Assembly: GCF_009730915.1 (NCBI RefSeq)
Contig: NC_052474.1
Span: 2,267,501-2,331,500 of the forward strand
DNA length: 64,000 nt
Direction of reading: 5' to 3'
Source of the DNA: Dioscorea cayenensis subsp. rotundata
Lineage: Eukaryota > Streptophyta > Magnoliopsida > Dioscoreales > Dioscoreaceae
This document shows, piece after piece, positions 23,201 through 37,400 of this stretch (position 1 is its first letter; each line of letters opens with the position of its first letter). Below the pieces are notes generated by a model. It ran no database searches. It had not been told where the DNA came from and saw only the letters and a program-made list of their open reading frames with translations. Position numbers and translations under genes: made by a program.

Positions 23201-26200
23201 CAGCAGCCTGCAATTTTATTATACATTAGAGTCCAATAGCTGGCTGTTCTAAACTATACTGCTACATAGAAACTGCATAATTGACTCACTAAGCTACTCA
23301 TAGACATTGCAGCAGGGATTCGGTCAAGGGATGCAGCCAGAGGAGCAGAAACACTTGAAACAGCGAGACCACTAATTATTGGAGGCTGTACAATTGAAAT
23401 CATTAGAAAGCAGTGAGCATCTTTTTCCTTAAGATCAGGATTGGAATAAGCAAGCATGCAGAAGATCCTTTTCAGTTAACAACAAGCAATAAGCAATTTA
23501 TAAGATCAAACATGATTAGATTCTTTATCAAGAGAAACAAAGAGGACAAATTTTATTAGTGAAAATTTTATCAATCTACAAGTTCTTGCCGATCTGAACA
23601 GATTATCATGGGTTGCACACATGAATGAGAGGCAACTGGCCTAACTTTAGCTCCTACATAGAACTTAGCCAGGCAGTGATTCCCAGCCTTGTAATTACCA
23701 TCATCAGTTTAGCAGTTATGCAAGTAGCTCTGCAAGCAACAGATAGGAACAAAGATGCCAACATAAATTTTGGTATAAGCACAAGTAATTTGTGCAGGCC
23801 ATGAGCAATTTCATCTTAAAAGAATGCACTGTGCAGCATTAGTTTTCACCACATATAGCTTCACATCTCAAGAAAAAAAAATTCAGACATATGACAGGAT
23901 TACCTTAATGTTAATTTGTTGAGGACCTCGAGAACCCTCAGAAGTCCTGCTCTCCAGTATCCTTATCAAGCGTTGCCCATCAGAATTTGCCAGGATCTTA
24001 ATTCCATTATCACTAGTTGTAACTGCAAGCAACGAGCCCTCCTTGTTGAATCTCAGCCGGGGACTTGCCTAAAAATTAGAAAGTAGGCAAACTTACAAAA
24101 CATGCAATCTTCAAATTTAAACCAAGAGAAAATTTATGTAGGTGTTGAATTGTACTTACAGGTAATCCCCCCTCCGCATCCGTAGTAGTCAGTGTGCTGG
24201 TAATGTCCATGTCCCAAAACTTAATCATAAACTCATCCCCAGCAGCCAAGAAACGATTTCTAGTTGTATCAAATTGGACAACGCCTAAAGATCGCTTTTT
24301 AAATCCATAATATGTTCTTTTAATGGATCCTTCTGTCTCATTCCACTCAACTAAAAATGATTCACCCTCCTTACTAGTTCCACAAGAAAAAAGTCTGCAG
24401 AAAATATGAAAAACAGCATAGTCAACAAAGTTTGTAAAAATCTGAACTCCAAATTCTTTTAAATGAAAACAAATGGATTTGGTAGAGTTTGGTTGTTATC
24501 ATTTCTCAAGCGAATTTGTACAATTGCACATCATTAAATAAACTTTCACCTTGATCCATCAGCACTATATGCCATTGTTGTGCACCAGTGTCCAGGAGCA
24601 TCATAATCAACTCTAGATGATGGACAATCATATAGCCATGCCTTGATTTTGCCATCAATAGCAGTTGAGAAGATAAACTGCACAAGATCTCGAGTGAGGG
24701 ATTTTAAAATATAAATGAAAAATAGACATGACAGAGTAGGGTTATCCAGACAATTCCAGATGGGAAACCAATTAATATGCATGAAATTGATTCCCAAGCT
24801 GAAAATAAAATTAAATGAACATTTACTCTAAAAAATTAACATCTTTTGCCGGAAAGTTCACCTGAATAGCTTCTTTATAGTGAGGGCAGACAGAATATAC
24901 AGGAGCTTCATGGCCTTCAAAAATATATTGCTTCTGACCTGTTGTAGCATCCCAGACCTGCCATTTGATTGATAACTCATATGAAAAAGATTCTCTCGAT
25001 ACATTTTTGAGAAAATGATATTTGGAACCTCGATTATTTCAATTTTGCATATTATAGAAATAAAAAAACACAAAACCTAACCTTAATTGTCTTATCATCA
25101 CCACAGGTAATAATAGATAGACTCTTGTTTCGGATGAGAAAATGCAATGTCATTGACACCACCACTATGTGCATCAATCTGCACCAGGATATGATGAGAA
25201 AGATTGTAATAAATCAGAAACTAATAAAAAGATGATTGGCCCAAAAAAGCACTTGAAATTCACCTCTTGTTGCTGTCTCAAATCTCCGTTAGGACTATAA
25301 CCATATGTTTGAACAATATGCTTCGAAAATGCAACACCTGCAAGGTATTCACATATTAGAAAAACAAACCAAGTAATTAGAAGATTTGTACATTGACAAG
25401 TATTTGGTCTTCAATATACCCAGCACAGATCCATCTGGACTCCATAAGCATCGATTAACTGAGATTGTGGCATCTTTCACCAATGCTGCCTAACAAGTTT
25501 AGCCAAGTAATAGGAAGATGTAAACAAACAATGAAGTTATGATGTTGCAGCCAAAGCTAATACCTTTTGGAGTTTTCAATTCAACCATTACAGGTACTAA
25601 AATAAACAAAAAGAAGAATACCTGTAGGGGCATGGAACAATTAGAGATGTCCCAAACCTTGAAAGGCCTGTGAGCTATTCTTTCCCGTGATCCAACTTCC
25701 CAGATTCCAATATCACCAACATTTGTTCCAACTGAAGACCAATAACAAACCCACAAAGAAGTGAAACTCAAAATTGGTAATATATGTATATATATATGCT
25801 CAGCTAAGCCGTCACAAACAAGCCAGAATATTGCGTCAATACCTAAAAGAATTGTTTGTTGTTGTGGATGAAAATCCAAGCTCATGACATTGGAACCCTG
25901 ATTAAGTGTTCGTACCACAGTTTTGGGAAGATCATCTTGCGAATAAATATTCGGTGGATGGTTTGAACCGGAGAACGATACCTAAAACACGGCCGCAGTT
26001 AGTGGCCTGTCCAACTTGATTACATTTTCCAGAAAGAAACGATTCTACTAATACCCATATCTACTTCCAAACCTCATCAGGTTGACCAGCACGCATTCTT
26101 TTCATCAAGTGTTCAGATTCAGCAGTTTGATAATCCATAACAGGAACACTAGTTGGAGTCCTTGGGTGCTTCAGAAATGCAGCTAGAACATATATGAGCA

Positions 26201-27960
26201 TTTAGGTCAAACAGATTAACCCAAGCCAAAGATTATGAATAGGCATTATGCTATGATCAAAGCAAGGCAGGTAAAGAAAATCACCTGTATTGGGAGGTTG
26301 CACAAGACCTGGTGGTCCTTGAGCCCCTGCAGCATGTGGTAATGATGGGTTGGCACTTGACATCCATCCCGCAATAGCACTTGCAGATGGGGAAACAACC
26401 GGTTGGAAAGGCTGCATCCAATAGTCATTTTACATTCATGTATTCAATATCAAGACATGTATATCAATATCAATAGTTGAGCAGAACACTTACACTGTGG
26501 GCACCAACTGGAGGAAAACCCCCTGCTTTAGGAATAGGTCCTACAAGGGGACTGTTTGCAGGGGGTGGAGTGCGTGCTCCATTAGTAGGTGCACATGAGT
26601 GATCAGTAAAGAGTGTCTTGATATCAGGGTTAGGACGTGGGTTTTTGCATAGCTGATGCTGCCAATTAAGACTATAAGCACAAACATGAATGAGAAAAAG
26701 CACCCAATCAATTAAGTTATTCATAAAAGATTGTGAAACAAGAAAAAAGAAGAAAGAAAAAACGAAAAAAAAACTGGAGATATCAATGGTATGAAATGTC
26801 CCAGGATGTTGCATTTAGTTTATATTGATGGATAATAATGGCACCATGAAAATAATTGATCATTTGAGTACACAATTGACACATAAAGGCAATAAAATGA
26901 TATGTCTTTCATGTTTCAGTAAAATTGTGTGATAAACTACTCATGAATACCCAACTGGGAACTCTGATCAAATATCTTGATGGAAACTATGTTAGCAAAT
27001 ATGACACATGAATCGTGATGATCAGAAAACACCCGTCAGAAACCATTAAAATTAAATAAAACTGCTATCTGTGATATGCATAGAAAAGCAGTAGTTTCAT
27101 AAATAAGGACAAAGAATATGAATACCTTTGGTTAATCAATGTTCGCAATCTAGATGCTTTAAAAGAAGGAAAGGCAAGCTTATCACGGAACAATGGATTA
27201 GCCTCAATAAGCTTCTTCAGTTCCATCAGCATTATATTTCGAGCTGATTTTGTATCCCCATATTTAGAAAGTTGCTCATTCTGCCTGCAGGTCCACCAGT
27301 TCAGGATGTGTATCAATATCAACAACAAAAGCCACCACACACACCCCAAACACCCCACCCCAATTTTACCTAAAATTCTCGAGAGTAAGCAATTGTGTTA
27401 TCTCCTTGAAGAGGTCTTCATTAAAAGATGCAAAGACCTTGAGATCTTTAACAAGTATATCAACAGCCTTTGCTCTATCATGTCTGATGAAAAAACCAGT
27501 GCCAAATTTAAAACCTCAACAGAAGATTGACTTCAATAAGCCTTAATTTAAATCTACAGATGAGTAACATGGAAATAAAATAAAATAAAATCACCTATCA
27601 AGAGCTTCAAGATACTTCTGCTTCCTTATTTCAAAGAATATTTTCATGGAATATCGATTATCCTCAACCTTAGTAAATCCCGAAAGGTACCGTTCAGCTT
27701 CATCCCACTCCCCAGCCTGAACTTGGTCCTCAAAATGCTTCATATTGAAGTAAAACCCTGACTCCTGCTCCAACCTGTAGTCCAAACAAGATGCAGCAAG
27801 AGTTAATATGCAGCAATTACAGCAAAATTTTATAAAAAAATATATAAATAAATAAAGAACCATGGCACCAAACATCTTACTTGTGAACAGTTTCTTTAAA
27901 TTTCTCCTCGTCTAAGAACTGTAATATGAGGAAAACAAGTTCCCTGCTCAAAGAAGACAT
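20295..27960 (-). CDS. TPL: TOPLESS/TOPLESS-related transcriptional co-repressor, with a one-base frameshift in exon 12
   Basis: Groucho-type nuclear co-repressor recruited by EAR-motif proteins. Twenty-five coding exons sum to 3397 nt. Removing one base gives 1131 residues plus stop, the length of Arabidopsis TPL. Order: LisH and CTLH (about 1-92), tetramerising N-domain to about 209, a Pro-rich linker, then WD40 propellers. EAR-groove positions known from the family are conserved (K71, F104, L111, L130, L150), as is N176, the tpl-1 site. Exons: 27881-27960, 27595-27774, 27370-27483, 27126-27284, 26494-26671, 26285-26411, 26073-26182, 25843-25981, 25622-25731, 25420-25489, 25264-25337, 25082-25178, 24862-24957, 24550-24677, 24160-24394, 23904-24068, 23290-23385, 23058-23207, 22724-22834, 22464-22646, 22215-22343, 21809-21904, 21207-21392, 20611-20783, 20295-20505. 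Exon 12 is 97 nt where 96 is required; the frame breaks after AFSHP (residue 463). Confidence 0.93.
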
Positions 27961-28007
27961 GGTTCCCGGGATCCCTAACCGCTCCAGCGCAAAGATCTTT
28001 TTGTTCT

Positions 28008-28584
28008 TCTCACAATGAAATTAAACAGACACCCAAACCAGAACTTGAAGTCAATGAAAGCACGTGCCTCCTTCTCCTCGCATTAAGGGTAGAATCCTTT
28101 CTCGAAATTCTAAGATGCAGCGCTCTCTTTGAAAACACACAACTTCCGGCTAGTAAAAACCCTCTGAAACACAGAATCGGCTTCTAAAAACCTCGCAGGA
28201 GAGACACAGATCAGAGCCAAAACTCACAAAAACAAAACAAACAAATTTGCATACAAAACACGCCAAATCTCCACCCCACCTACCACTTCAACGAACCAAA
28301 AGCCTCAACACGCTATCAAAACACACAACTCAAAACCACATCCCAGCGAAAAACCTCAACAAACCCTCTCCGATGAAGAACCCAAACAATTTCTCCTTCA
28401 AAAAAACCCACTAATCTTCACCAAAAAATGACTCGCTTCAAAGATCAAACACCAAATCAATTAAAAAAAAAGAACAGTCCCTTCAACCCAACATCGATCC
28501 GCAGCTCAATTCAACGAGAATTCAAAATCAAAGACTAAAAAGAAAACGGAACAAATCCAAGCTTAAAAAAAGAGTCTCGCTTAC
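28008..28584 (-). other. Intron in the TOPLESS 5' UTR
   Basis: A good donor (GTAAG on the minus strand, 28584-28580) lies downstream of the presumed transcription start. An acceptor-like AG is at about 28010, some 50 nt upstream of the start codon. No coding sequence lies between. The exact acceptor is uncertain. Confidence 0.55.
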
Positions 28585-28602
28585 GATTCATAGAGTTTCA
28601 AC

Positions 28603-28611
28603 AAACCCTAA
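28603..28611 (+). promoter_or_regulatory. telo-box in the TOPLESS leader
   Basis: AAACCCTAA on the plus strand, inside the first non-coding exon of the minus-strand gene. Confidence 0.4.
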
Positions 28612-28728
28612 TTCCTCTCCTCTTCTCCTCTCTGCTTCTCTCTCGCCTTTCTTCTTTTTCCTCTTCGGCCGCCGTGCTACCTTCTCCTGCTCCTCTATCT
28701 CTCTCTCTTTCTTTCTTCTCTCTCCTCC

Positions 28729-28736
28729 CTTATATA
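28729..28736 (-). promoter_or_regulatory. TATA box of TOPLESS
   Basis: TATATAAG on the minus strand, followed downstream by a GA-rich leader (CT-rich on the plus strand, 28640-28728). The spacing suits a transcription start near 28700. Confidence 0.6.
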
Positions 28737-28759
28737 GAAACAGTTCCGTTCCCCAAATA

Positions 28760-31189
28760 GCCGTTTCCCATCAAAATTCCCCAAACCACCCCCACAAATT
28801 TCCATATTTACCAACCCTGAATAACCTCAATAGGGCTAATTTCGTCAAATCAATAGCCCAGTCACGTGGGACGGACAGCCAAAGGAAACAAAATTAAGAT
28901 GTCGGTTCCGATGCTACAGGGGTATAAAAGTCATTTCACAGTGAGGAAAGGACAAAGGGCATTCTGGTCACCATGTTCTGCGTGATTCCTTGCGCCACGT
29001 CATCGACCTCGTACCCTTCATTAGTCTCTGTTTCCATTTTTTTCAAATTTAAAAAAAAAAACTCAGATTTTTTTCCAAGATATTTTTAATTAAATAATTT
29101 TCAAGTTGAGCCGCACGTCGCTTTTCAATTAATTGCGCGGTAGCTGTCGAAGTTTGTCTCAGTTGATAAGCAGGACTACATATCTACTTATCATATCATC
29201 GCAGTAATGTATACATCGGACGGTATACATTTAACGAGGAACCATCCAGATCTCGAAACGTGGAGGGAGGTACATAAGACCATCTACTTATCATAAGTAC
29301 GAGTGCTTATCTTTTTAAATCAAGTACGGTGGCATCCGACATTGGGTCTATGATAAAGAGAGCCGTTCAGATCTTGACAAGTGGATGGAGATTGGCTTTT
29401 TATGACTGGCCCCCTCGGTTTTCCGCTTTTTCAGGGAACACACTTTATTCCGTCGCTTTTTTATTATTTTTTTCCCTATTGAGGGGTTTGTTTGTTCATA
29501 GATGAAATTACGGTTGGATCCTCACCTGATATCTAATAGTTTAATACCGATTGTGATAAAGATGGAAATATGGATTGGTAAGGGTAGAATTGTCTTTTGA
29601 AGGGCACAAGGAAGTTGGGGGGCCTATATGGAAACAATTGTTAGGTAATCCATGTAATCTAATTATAATAATCTAAATAAAGATGCTAATCTAATAAATG
29701 CATTATTATAATAATAATCATTCATTATTAATTGTGAGAAATAGTTCATTCCATTTTTTTATTACAAGAATCAAGATGTCTTGTTATCTAATTTTCACCA
29801 AATTATATTAAACTTTTTTTTATAAAATATCTGAATTATTGGTAGAGGGTTTTGATCAGAATAGGCAATGATTGGGTTTGGTCTTCTTTTAGTTTAAAAG
29901 AAAATCATTGAGTACGATTTACTTAGCATTTAATGTTCATATTTTCATAATAATAGCCAATAAATGAATTAATATTATATATATATAATTTAAAAAAATA
30001 ATTCATATTCATTGAGTCATAAATGACAAAAATCTAGTACATCTTTATTGGAAATATAGTACCACATCGGTTGTGTGATAAAAGTTTAATGAGTTTATAT
30101 ATAGGTATAGGGGTTGAGCCACTAAGTTTTGAGACTTTTTAGTAGTAAGACCCTTAAACTCATATATAGTCCATATAGGACCCACTAATACCAAAAATAT
30201 AAAATCTAACACATCTACCAAAATTTATTCCTTAACATAACAAATAACATTGAAAATACTCATTCAACCCATTTTAATTTTAATTATATATGTATACATA
30301 TTTCGGTGAACGAACGTAATGCCAAACTAAAAGTCTAAAAAGTCAAATCTAATGAAAATAAATTTATTTTAAATAAAATAAAAAGAAATGACATTATTCT
30401 CAACTAGTCATTAATGGAATTCATTGGTGATTAGAAAAGAAGTGGAGCCAGTTGTTCGATATTTCACATCGTAGCTAATGTGATGTGATGGCTAATAAAA
30501 TGTGCTGGGTCAGTCTTAATTGGTTTATTTGAGATAAGTTTGGGAATTTTTTATTTTTAAATTATATTAATTTGTGAAATTTAATTTGGTCTATTTACCA
30601 ACGCCTAAATCTTTGATTGTTGCCTCACCACACTCGTTCTTATCCTATGAAATGTTTCATGTTTCAGCATTTGCCACCTTGCTGGCAAAAAAATATCTTC
30701 CACTATTATTTTTTTTATATATAAAAATATATAAACCACATGCATTTAAAAAAAAAAAACAAGAAGATTCCACTCGATGTGGGTACTTAAACAAAGGAAG
30801 GGTTAGAAGGCCACAATAACATGAACAAAAGAAAAACAAAAAAAGATCACTTAGGACCTAAGAGGGCAATTATAGACCACAAGAACCAAATTACTACTCT
30901 ATCCGAGCATCTCTTTCATATGTATATTCGTCTGAGCAACTCCGTATTATGCCTAACAATAGAAGTTGCTCCTCCAGTTTAGATCTTTTGCCTTCCGGTA
31001 TTGCATTTATCTAATTTAAAAACATATGAATATCTTTTGAAAACACATATCTATGCACATAGGAAATGTTGCTAAAATAGGAGTATTTCTTTCAAGTCCA
31101 AACAATCAAAAGTAAGGATCTCGTAATTAAGTCAACTTCATCCTTGAAAGGATCAAGGATAAGAGACCGGCAACTCCCTCACAACGCAG
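28760..31189. other. TOPLESS upstream region and AT-rich intergenic DNA
   Basis: No gene. Two related segments of about 150 bp (around 29180-29280 and 29285-29400) share TCTACTTATCAT and CAGATCT..A..GTGGA(G/T)GGA, suggesting a small direct duplication of a transposon end. 30050-30180 (ACCACATCGG..TTTATATATAGG) resembles the CCACATCGG-type leader of plant LTR or TRIM elements but is not delimited. Confidence 0.4.
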
Positions 31190-31420
31190 ACGACTAAACA
31201 AGAGGGGTATTTAAAAGTAAGAAGTTAGAAAGGACCAAAGTCTTTTCAGCAAAAGAGGAACAAAAGCAATAAATGATCCAGTGTTTCAACATTCGCACTG
31301 CACATTACACAGGTGCTTGTGGGGAGATTGTTGCAACCTCTCGTGTAAGATTATCCAAGATAAGAATATTGTTGTCCCAAGCGAGTCAATTGAACATATT
31401 GATATGCACTTTAATCAGTT
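31190..31420 (-). pseudogene. LINE reverse-transcriptase zinc-binding (zf-RVT) relic
   Basis: The minus strand reads STCVMCSANVETLDHLLL followed, after a frame change, by SFAEKT. This is the C-x2-C..E-T-x-x-H-L pattern of the zinc-binding domain at the end of plant non-LTR reverse transcriptases. Stops and shifts surround it and no other element part is recognisable, so it is an old LINE fragment. Confidence 0.65.
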
Positions 31421-34400
31421 CCTCTGAATTATTTTAAAAGTATTTTTTTTTTTATGTACATATAATATTTTTAGACATATTTAAATATGCAATTGATTTT
31501 ACAAGACAAGCCATATGTTTTTATTATTGACTATAATAAAAATAATATTAATTTTAATTAAAAATATTGGATTTGTTCACTAAAAATATAGAATGTGTCC
31601 TCACAATTTATATGGAATATCTAGCTGTGTACTGAAAAGGATCATATGTACAATTTTAATAATAATAATAATTTTTTTGAAATATGGTGAATAATATTTG
31701 AAAAATTAAAACTGATCAATAATATGTTTTGTATTATATATATATATATATATATATATAACCCTGTACTCCAAAATCAAGCCACCTGCAGTATTTATAT
31801 TTACTGGTTTGTTTGCTTGGGATAAAGACGTGCGTTTTAAAAAAAAAAACAAAAAAAACAAAATTGTGGATTTAAAAAATGTTTTTTTTTAATTTTGGAT
31901 TTGAGAAAAAAATCTGTATTTAATCCGAGTTAAATTTGATTTAATCAATAAAAACAAAAAAATTTAAAAAAATTTATTCATATTATTTAAATAAAAATTA
32001 TTTCTTAATTTTAATAAAAGTTTTTATAATCAATTATTTTAATATATTTAATGAAAAACATAAAATTTTCATGTTACACATAAAAACATATAAAAAATAT
32101 ATATAAATATAAAGTTATTCTAAATTATTAAGTTAGATAATTGATAGTTTTTATAAAATTGGCAAGCGACAAAAAAAAAATAAACATGTATAAAAATGTA
32201 CCAGGTGACTTGACGTTTGACATATTATCCTAAATGAGAGAACAAAAAATAACCTCAACGGTTATTGCTTAATAGCATTTATACAACAATTAAATATATA
32301 ATAAAACTATTGAAGTACTGAACAATATGGGCAAAGTCTTATTATACCTACCCGTTTATCACCTTTCAAAATAATTGATATATAACATATATTGATAAAA
32401 ATAATAACAAATTGCTTGACTTTTGACCATATACTACATATACATATACATAGATTTTATGGGGATCTAAAAACGAAAATGTTGAAGTTTATCCAAATAT
32501 TTCCGGCCGATTAAATAATAAATAAAATTAAAAAAATGTTATCTAATTGAGCAAAGAAGGAAAAAGGCACGCGTACCGAAATCTAAACGTCTGCTTTTCC
32601 AGGCGTCGCATACTACTCTTCACTGCGAGTACTCAAGGTAAAGCCCAAGGACGAAAACACCCTTCAGTCACTTAGCTTAATTACGAAGTCTGCCACTGAC
32701 ACACGGGTTTTTCGGTAAATCCACACTGAAAGTGACAACTTGGGGCTATTTTCGTCATTTAAACATATACTCAGCGAATTGATTTTTAATACTATTATTT
32801 CTTTCTGAAAATTTCTTTCGAGCTTTTATTACGTGATTCGTGGTCTGATGGAAGGAAGAAACGTACGCTGACTTTACGAAAGCAAAGTATCTTCTTTTTC
32901 TTTTCTTCATAATAATTTATATATATATATATTTCATTAAATAACAAACGTCCTCATTTAAAATTTAAATCAGTAGACAAGTACATATATAAAACGGACT
33001 TATAACTAAACAATATCTTTGTTCTGGCTTTATATAAGCTCCGATCTCAAAACCTCCCTAAAATGAAAATTTTATGTAAAAACACTGAGACCAATATTCA
33101 CAACATTATTATCAATAATTAAAAATATATCAAAAGTATTTCAAATGATGTTGTTATAAAATTCAAATTAAAAGTTTACTTTTTATAATAGCATATTAGC
33201 ATGTTTGTGCATATCCTTTGGAGTGGTTTGTAGATATTATATATATATATATATTTTTATATTTTTAGAAAATATATTTATGTGTTTAATAACTTTGGGA
33301 GTTTAAGTTAAATGGCCATGGTCAACAATTATATAAATAAAAAATTATAACATTTCATAAGATCGTAAAATAAAAAAAAGCATTTGACTAGTTAAATATA
33401 AAACCTGATATTTTTTTCTAAAATAGATGTGGGTAATATATTGAAATAAATATTTTTTATATTATTCTAAAAAAAAGAGTTGTACTGTCAAATTGGACTT
33501 TTTCTAAAATATCTAGAACAATGTATATATGATTTTCAGTTTTCTAATTTCTGTAAAACATAATAAATAAATAAATGGAAATTCTCATTATGAACTAATA
33601 GTTAATTAATGTTAGTTATATTATTATTGTTATTTATGCATTATTATGAATCTATGAGGTTGTTTGTTAGCGAAATGGGGATTTGTGCATATCTATTTAA
33701 ATGAAAAAGAAATGAATAACTTTGATGGAGAACCGTTCAATCCATTGTCAGTACAGGACTCTGTCATTACTGCATGAAATGACATGCATATAATACCGTC
33801 AAAATCCTTTTCTATTTATTATTGTTGTCCTATTCTTACTATTATTGAATTATTTATTTAAATATATATATGGATATATTTATCCCAATTTTCAATGCTA
33901 TCAAATGAAAAGTGTTTACAAGTACCTTCCAAACATGTTCTCATAATTGATATCATAATTATTAAAATAATACTAAACTCCATTGGTACCCAATTTCCCA
34001 CTCTTCATATCAAAGGAATTCTAGTTGTTTTATATTCAATGTACAATGAGTAAGAAAAGTAATCACACCTTGTATGAGAAATTGACCATTCTTTTAAACT
34101 GAACCACAAGTCTCCTCCAATTCATGGCCTCCATTATAGACTATGTTTTCTTCTAAGACTTGTGCATAAAAGTGACATTATGTTAAACAAACAGAATAAT
34201 AATAGAAGTCACAATCAAGCAGTCAAAATATAATAAACAGGACACCTTTTTATATATATATATAAATCCTACATTGATATTACTTTTACTATATATATAG
34301 TAAAAAGTCTTTATTTTAATTGGATAAATTTCAGGGATTGGATAGGATTGAAAAAGAAAATAAAAGGGGGTGGGGATTAATTCTAAACCCACCACAAAAG

Positions 34401-37400
34401 ATATGGCCCACAATGGTTTATAGCTTTCTTTGTTAAGAAAGTCAGTCATTTATTGGTATTAGTTGCTCTTTCTTGATCATGACATGACTTTAGATGATTG
34501 TGACATTAAGCTATTCTTTATATGGCTTATTTCAAACCTTACAGAGTACCATGGATGGATGTGACACTCATGCTTCTATTTTCGTTTCCTAGAAAATTTC
34601 AAAAAGAATAATAATAATAATAACAACAATGCTAATAAATTTTTCTTCTTTTGCTTTAAAGAAGAAAAAATATATTAAAATAGAAAGTCATTCATTTAAA
34701 CCAAACTTGAGAGGAAAGTATTGAATTGACTATTTCAACCCCTCAACCATTAAATGGTGGTCATTTCAGGCAACAAATTTTGACAAATTTTCTTCTTTTT
34801 CTATATTTAATTAATAATATAATTTATTTTAAAAAAGCGGACGGTAATGCTCCCCTAGCTACTACTCCAGACTATTAACTTGACACATAAAATTTTCCAA
34901 AGTAACAAATCTGACTTATTCTTTGTGCTTAGTCGTTTAGCACTCAAGGGTGAGTTCTTTGATTCTATCACCACTTAAGCGACCGGAAGTATCCCACCTT
35001 CTAACCTTATTCAAGTGCTTCATCAATATAAATGGACTCCATAATATAAAAGATGAAAGATATTTTTTTTATAAAATAGATAAATTATAAATTTTATTAA
35101 AAAAATATAAAAAATAGGGGAAAAAACATGTACAATATAAAACAAAAAACACAGATGGCCTAAACCAGCAAAAATGCTACACAGTGTTTTTCCCCCCAAG
35201 AATGAGCCATAATGCTCACTTTAATTCACATGGGAATCAAATGCAGGCTACTGCTTTAGCCTAGTCTCTGTAAAAGCAGAGAATCTCATGGTTAAAAAGA
35301 GAAATATGAATTCATTGGTTTTATCACAGCAAGAGGTCAGGTCTTTTCTAATTTTTCTTTTTTGTTTTGAGAGTTAGCAGCACTATATATATATATATAT
35401 ATATAAACTGCTGGCCTTTTGGGTGTGATAGCAACGAGAACAAATATAATTAAGAGCTTGGTGCTTTCTTGTTGGACTAGGTGTGACATGAACTAATATT
35501 TAAGTAATGCTCCACTTTCCCAAAAGCATCACATTTCATGTCCTTTTCATTCATTCACTCGTCTTTCGGCTTATTTTATTTGACCTAAGAATAATGCAAG
35601 GGCATCAAGGCCCACCAACCAATCCAAACAGGCCTTATTGCACAACTCCGAGGGAAATCATCACATATTTTATTGCTCTTTATTTGTTTAATGCCATGGG
35701 AATAATGAAATTATTAATCAACCTAATAATATCACAAAAGTAAGACAAATAAACCACAAGATGGTATTCAAAGAAATTAGATATCATATGACCACCTAAA
35801 TCCTAAGCAATATTGATGGCTGCTGTGAACTAAAGATGACCCACCCTAACACTATAAAACTTTTAATAAAAGGCTAAGGTAATAATATATCAAATATTTT
35901 TCTATTTGCTCACACCATGTGTAATGCCAAAAAGTCGTTGAGGCATCAAGATTCAAACCAATTTGTGGACATGTGAAGAGTTAAGACAAATAATATGATG
36001 GCAAGCAAGAACTCTTAAAGTGCTATTGATAATAATGTTTGTGATAGGAAGACTGTTGAAGCGCATGAAGACCAACGTATTGTTTAAAGACATGCAAACC
36101 AGAATTTAAACAATAATATAGAATTCTTAAAGTGCTATTGATAATAATGCAGAGAATAAAACAAAGGGAAGAGCATTTCATATAGTATCCGATGACAGGA
36201 AAAAATTAATATAGGAGGATGCGACATGCATAAATATATTCGGAATAGAATATTGGGATATGTCTGCAATTTTCAAGTTCAATAATTTGGCCTTTTCAAT
36301 ATTTGGATCACCTGAGTGGTGGACATGATGCAGGAAAGCACCTCCCGCAAACTAGACCTTGACATGTTAAAGTTTTCACAACAAGTTGCTTCTCTGAATG
36401 TGGCAGCATAATCATGCTTTTCTAATCCAAGTGCTCATATATAAAAGGAAAAAAGCTAATACCTTAAGCCTTTAAGATGCTGAAAAAGACAATCCTCCAT
36501 AGATAAGTATCCCATGACTTTTACAAGGGGTTCACATCTTGCATATATTCTCATATAGCCAAATGGAACTAGTGTTCCATGAATAAAAATCTGAATGAAT
36601 CCCATTCAGGCAGGTAAAGCACCTGGTGAAGTGCATGGCTTGACTCAAATGTTGGTAACTTGACCAGATTTCATAGCAGACATCAGAGTTTCTTGCTTTT
36701 CCATCTGGACTAAGAGCTGCTGTTCAGCTGTTCAAGCGGTAAGCCTAACTACATCAATTTCCTACATTCTAACAAATGTCTTCTGCAAAGTAAATAAGTT
36801 TGCTCAACTGGAGTTCCAGGAAGTAACTTCCTATGGTATGGGCTGGTCCCTATTGATGAAACAAATCATTCCAATTTCATTGCCTATCCATTCAGTAGGT
36901 GTTTTGTCAACTTTCTCCCGCTCATGGGAATTAGTTAGGGTGATGGCCACTAAACCGGAGAAAGTTAATCCCTTAGAATATTGGTTTTGCAAGGGTGAGG
37001 AAAGCCACAAGAGAAGAGAGCCTTTGTCAGTAGACGAAGGAATTTGTGAATGACAATCTCTTGAGAAGAACAATCCCAACAGGAGAAATCATCAACCATA
37101 ACTAAAATTCAGCACCAGCAAAGGGTGAAGCCAATCTTTCCTGTTGGTTGATGCGGATTATTGTCGTGCCTTACATTCTTATCCATCAATTGCTAGTATG
37201 GAGAGAGGGAGAGGAGAAGGAAAGGAGCTACACTGTGGCTGGCGTCATTCTGATACTGTGATTCTCATTCATATGCGGGCTTTCGACTGGCAGTCTAATA
37301 TCGATCGTAAGAGCAAGAATGAAAACAAGGCTGGCCAAGAGAACATGGCAAGCTAAAAAGATCCTGAGATACTAGCTCAAAGGTAATGATAATATAAAAT

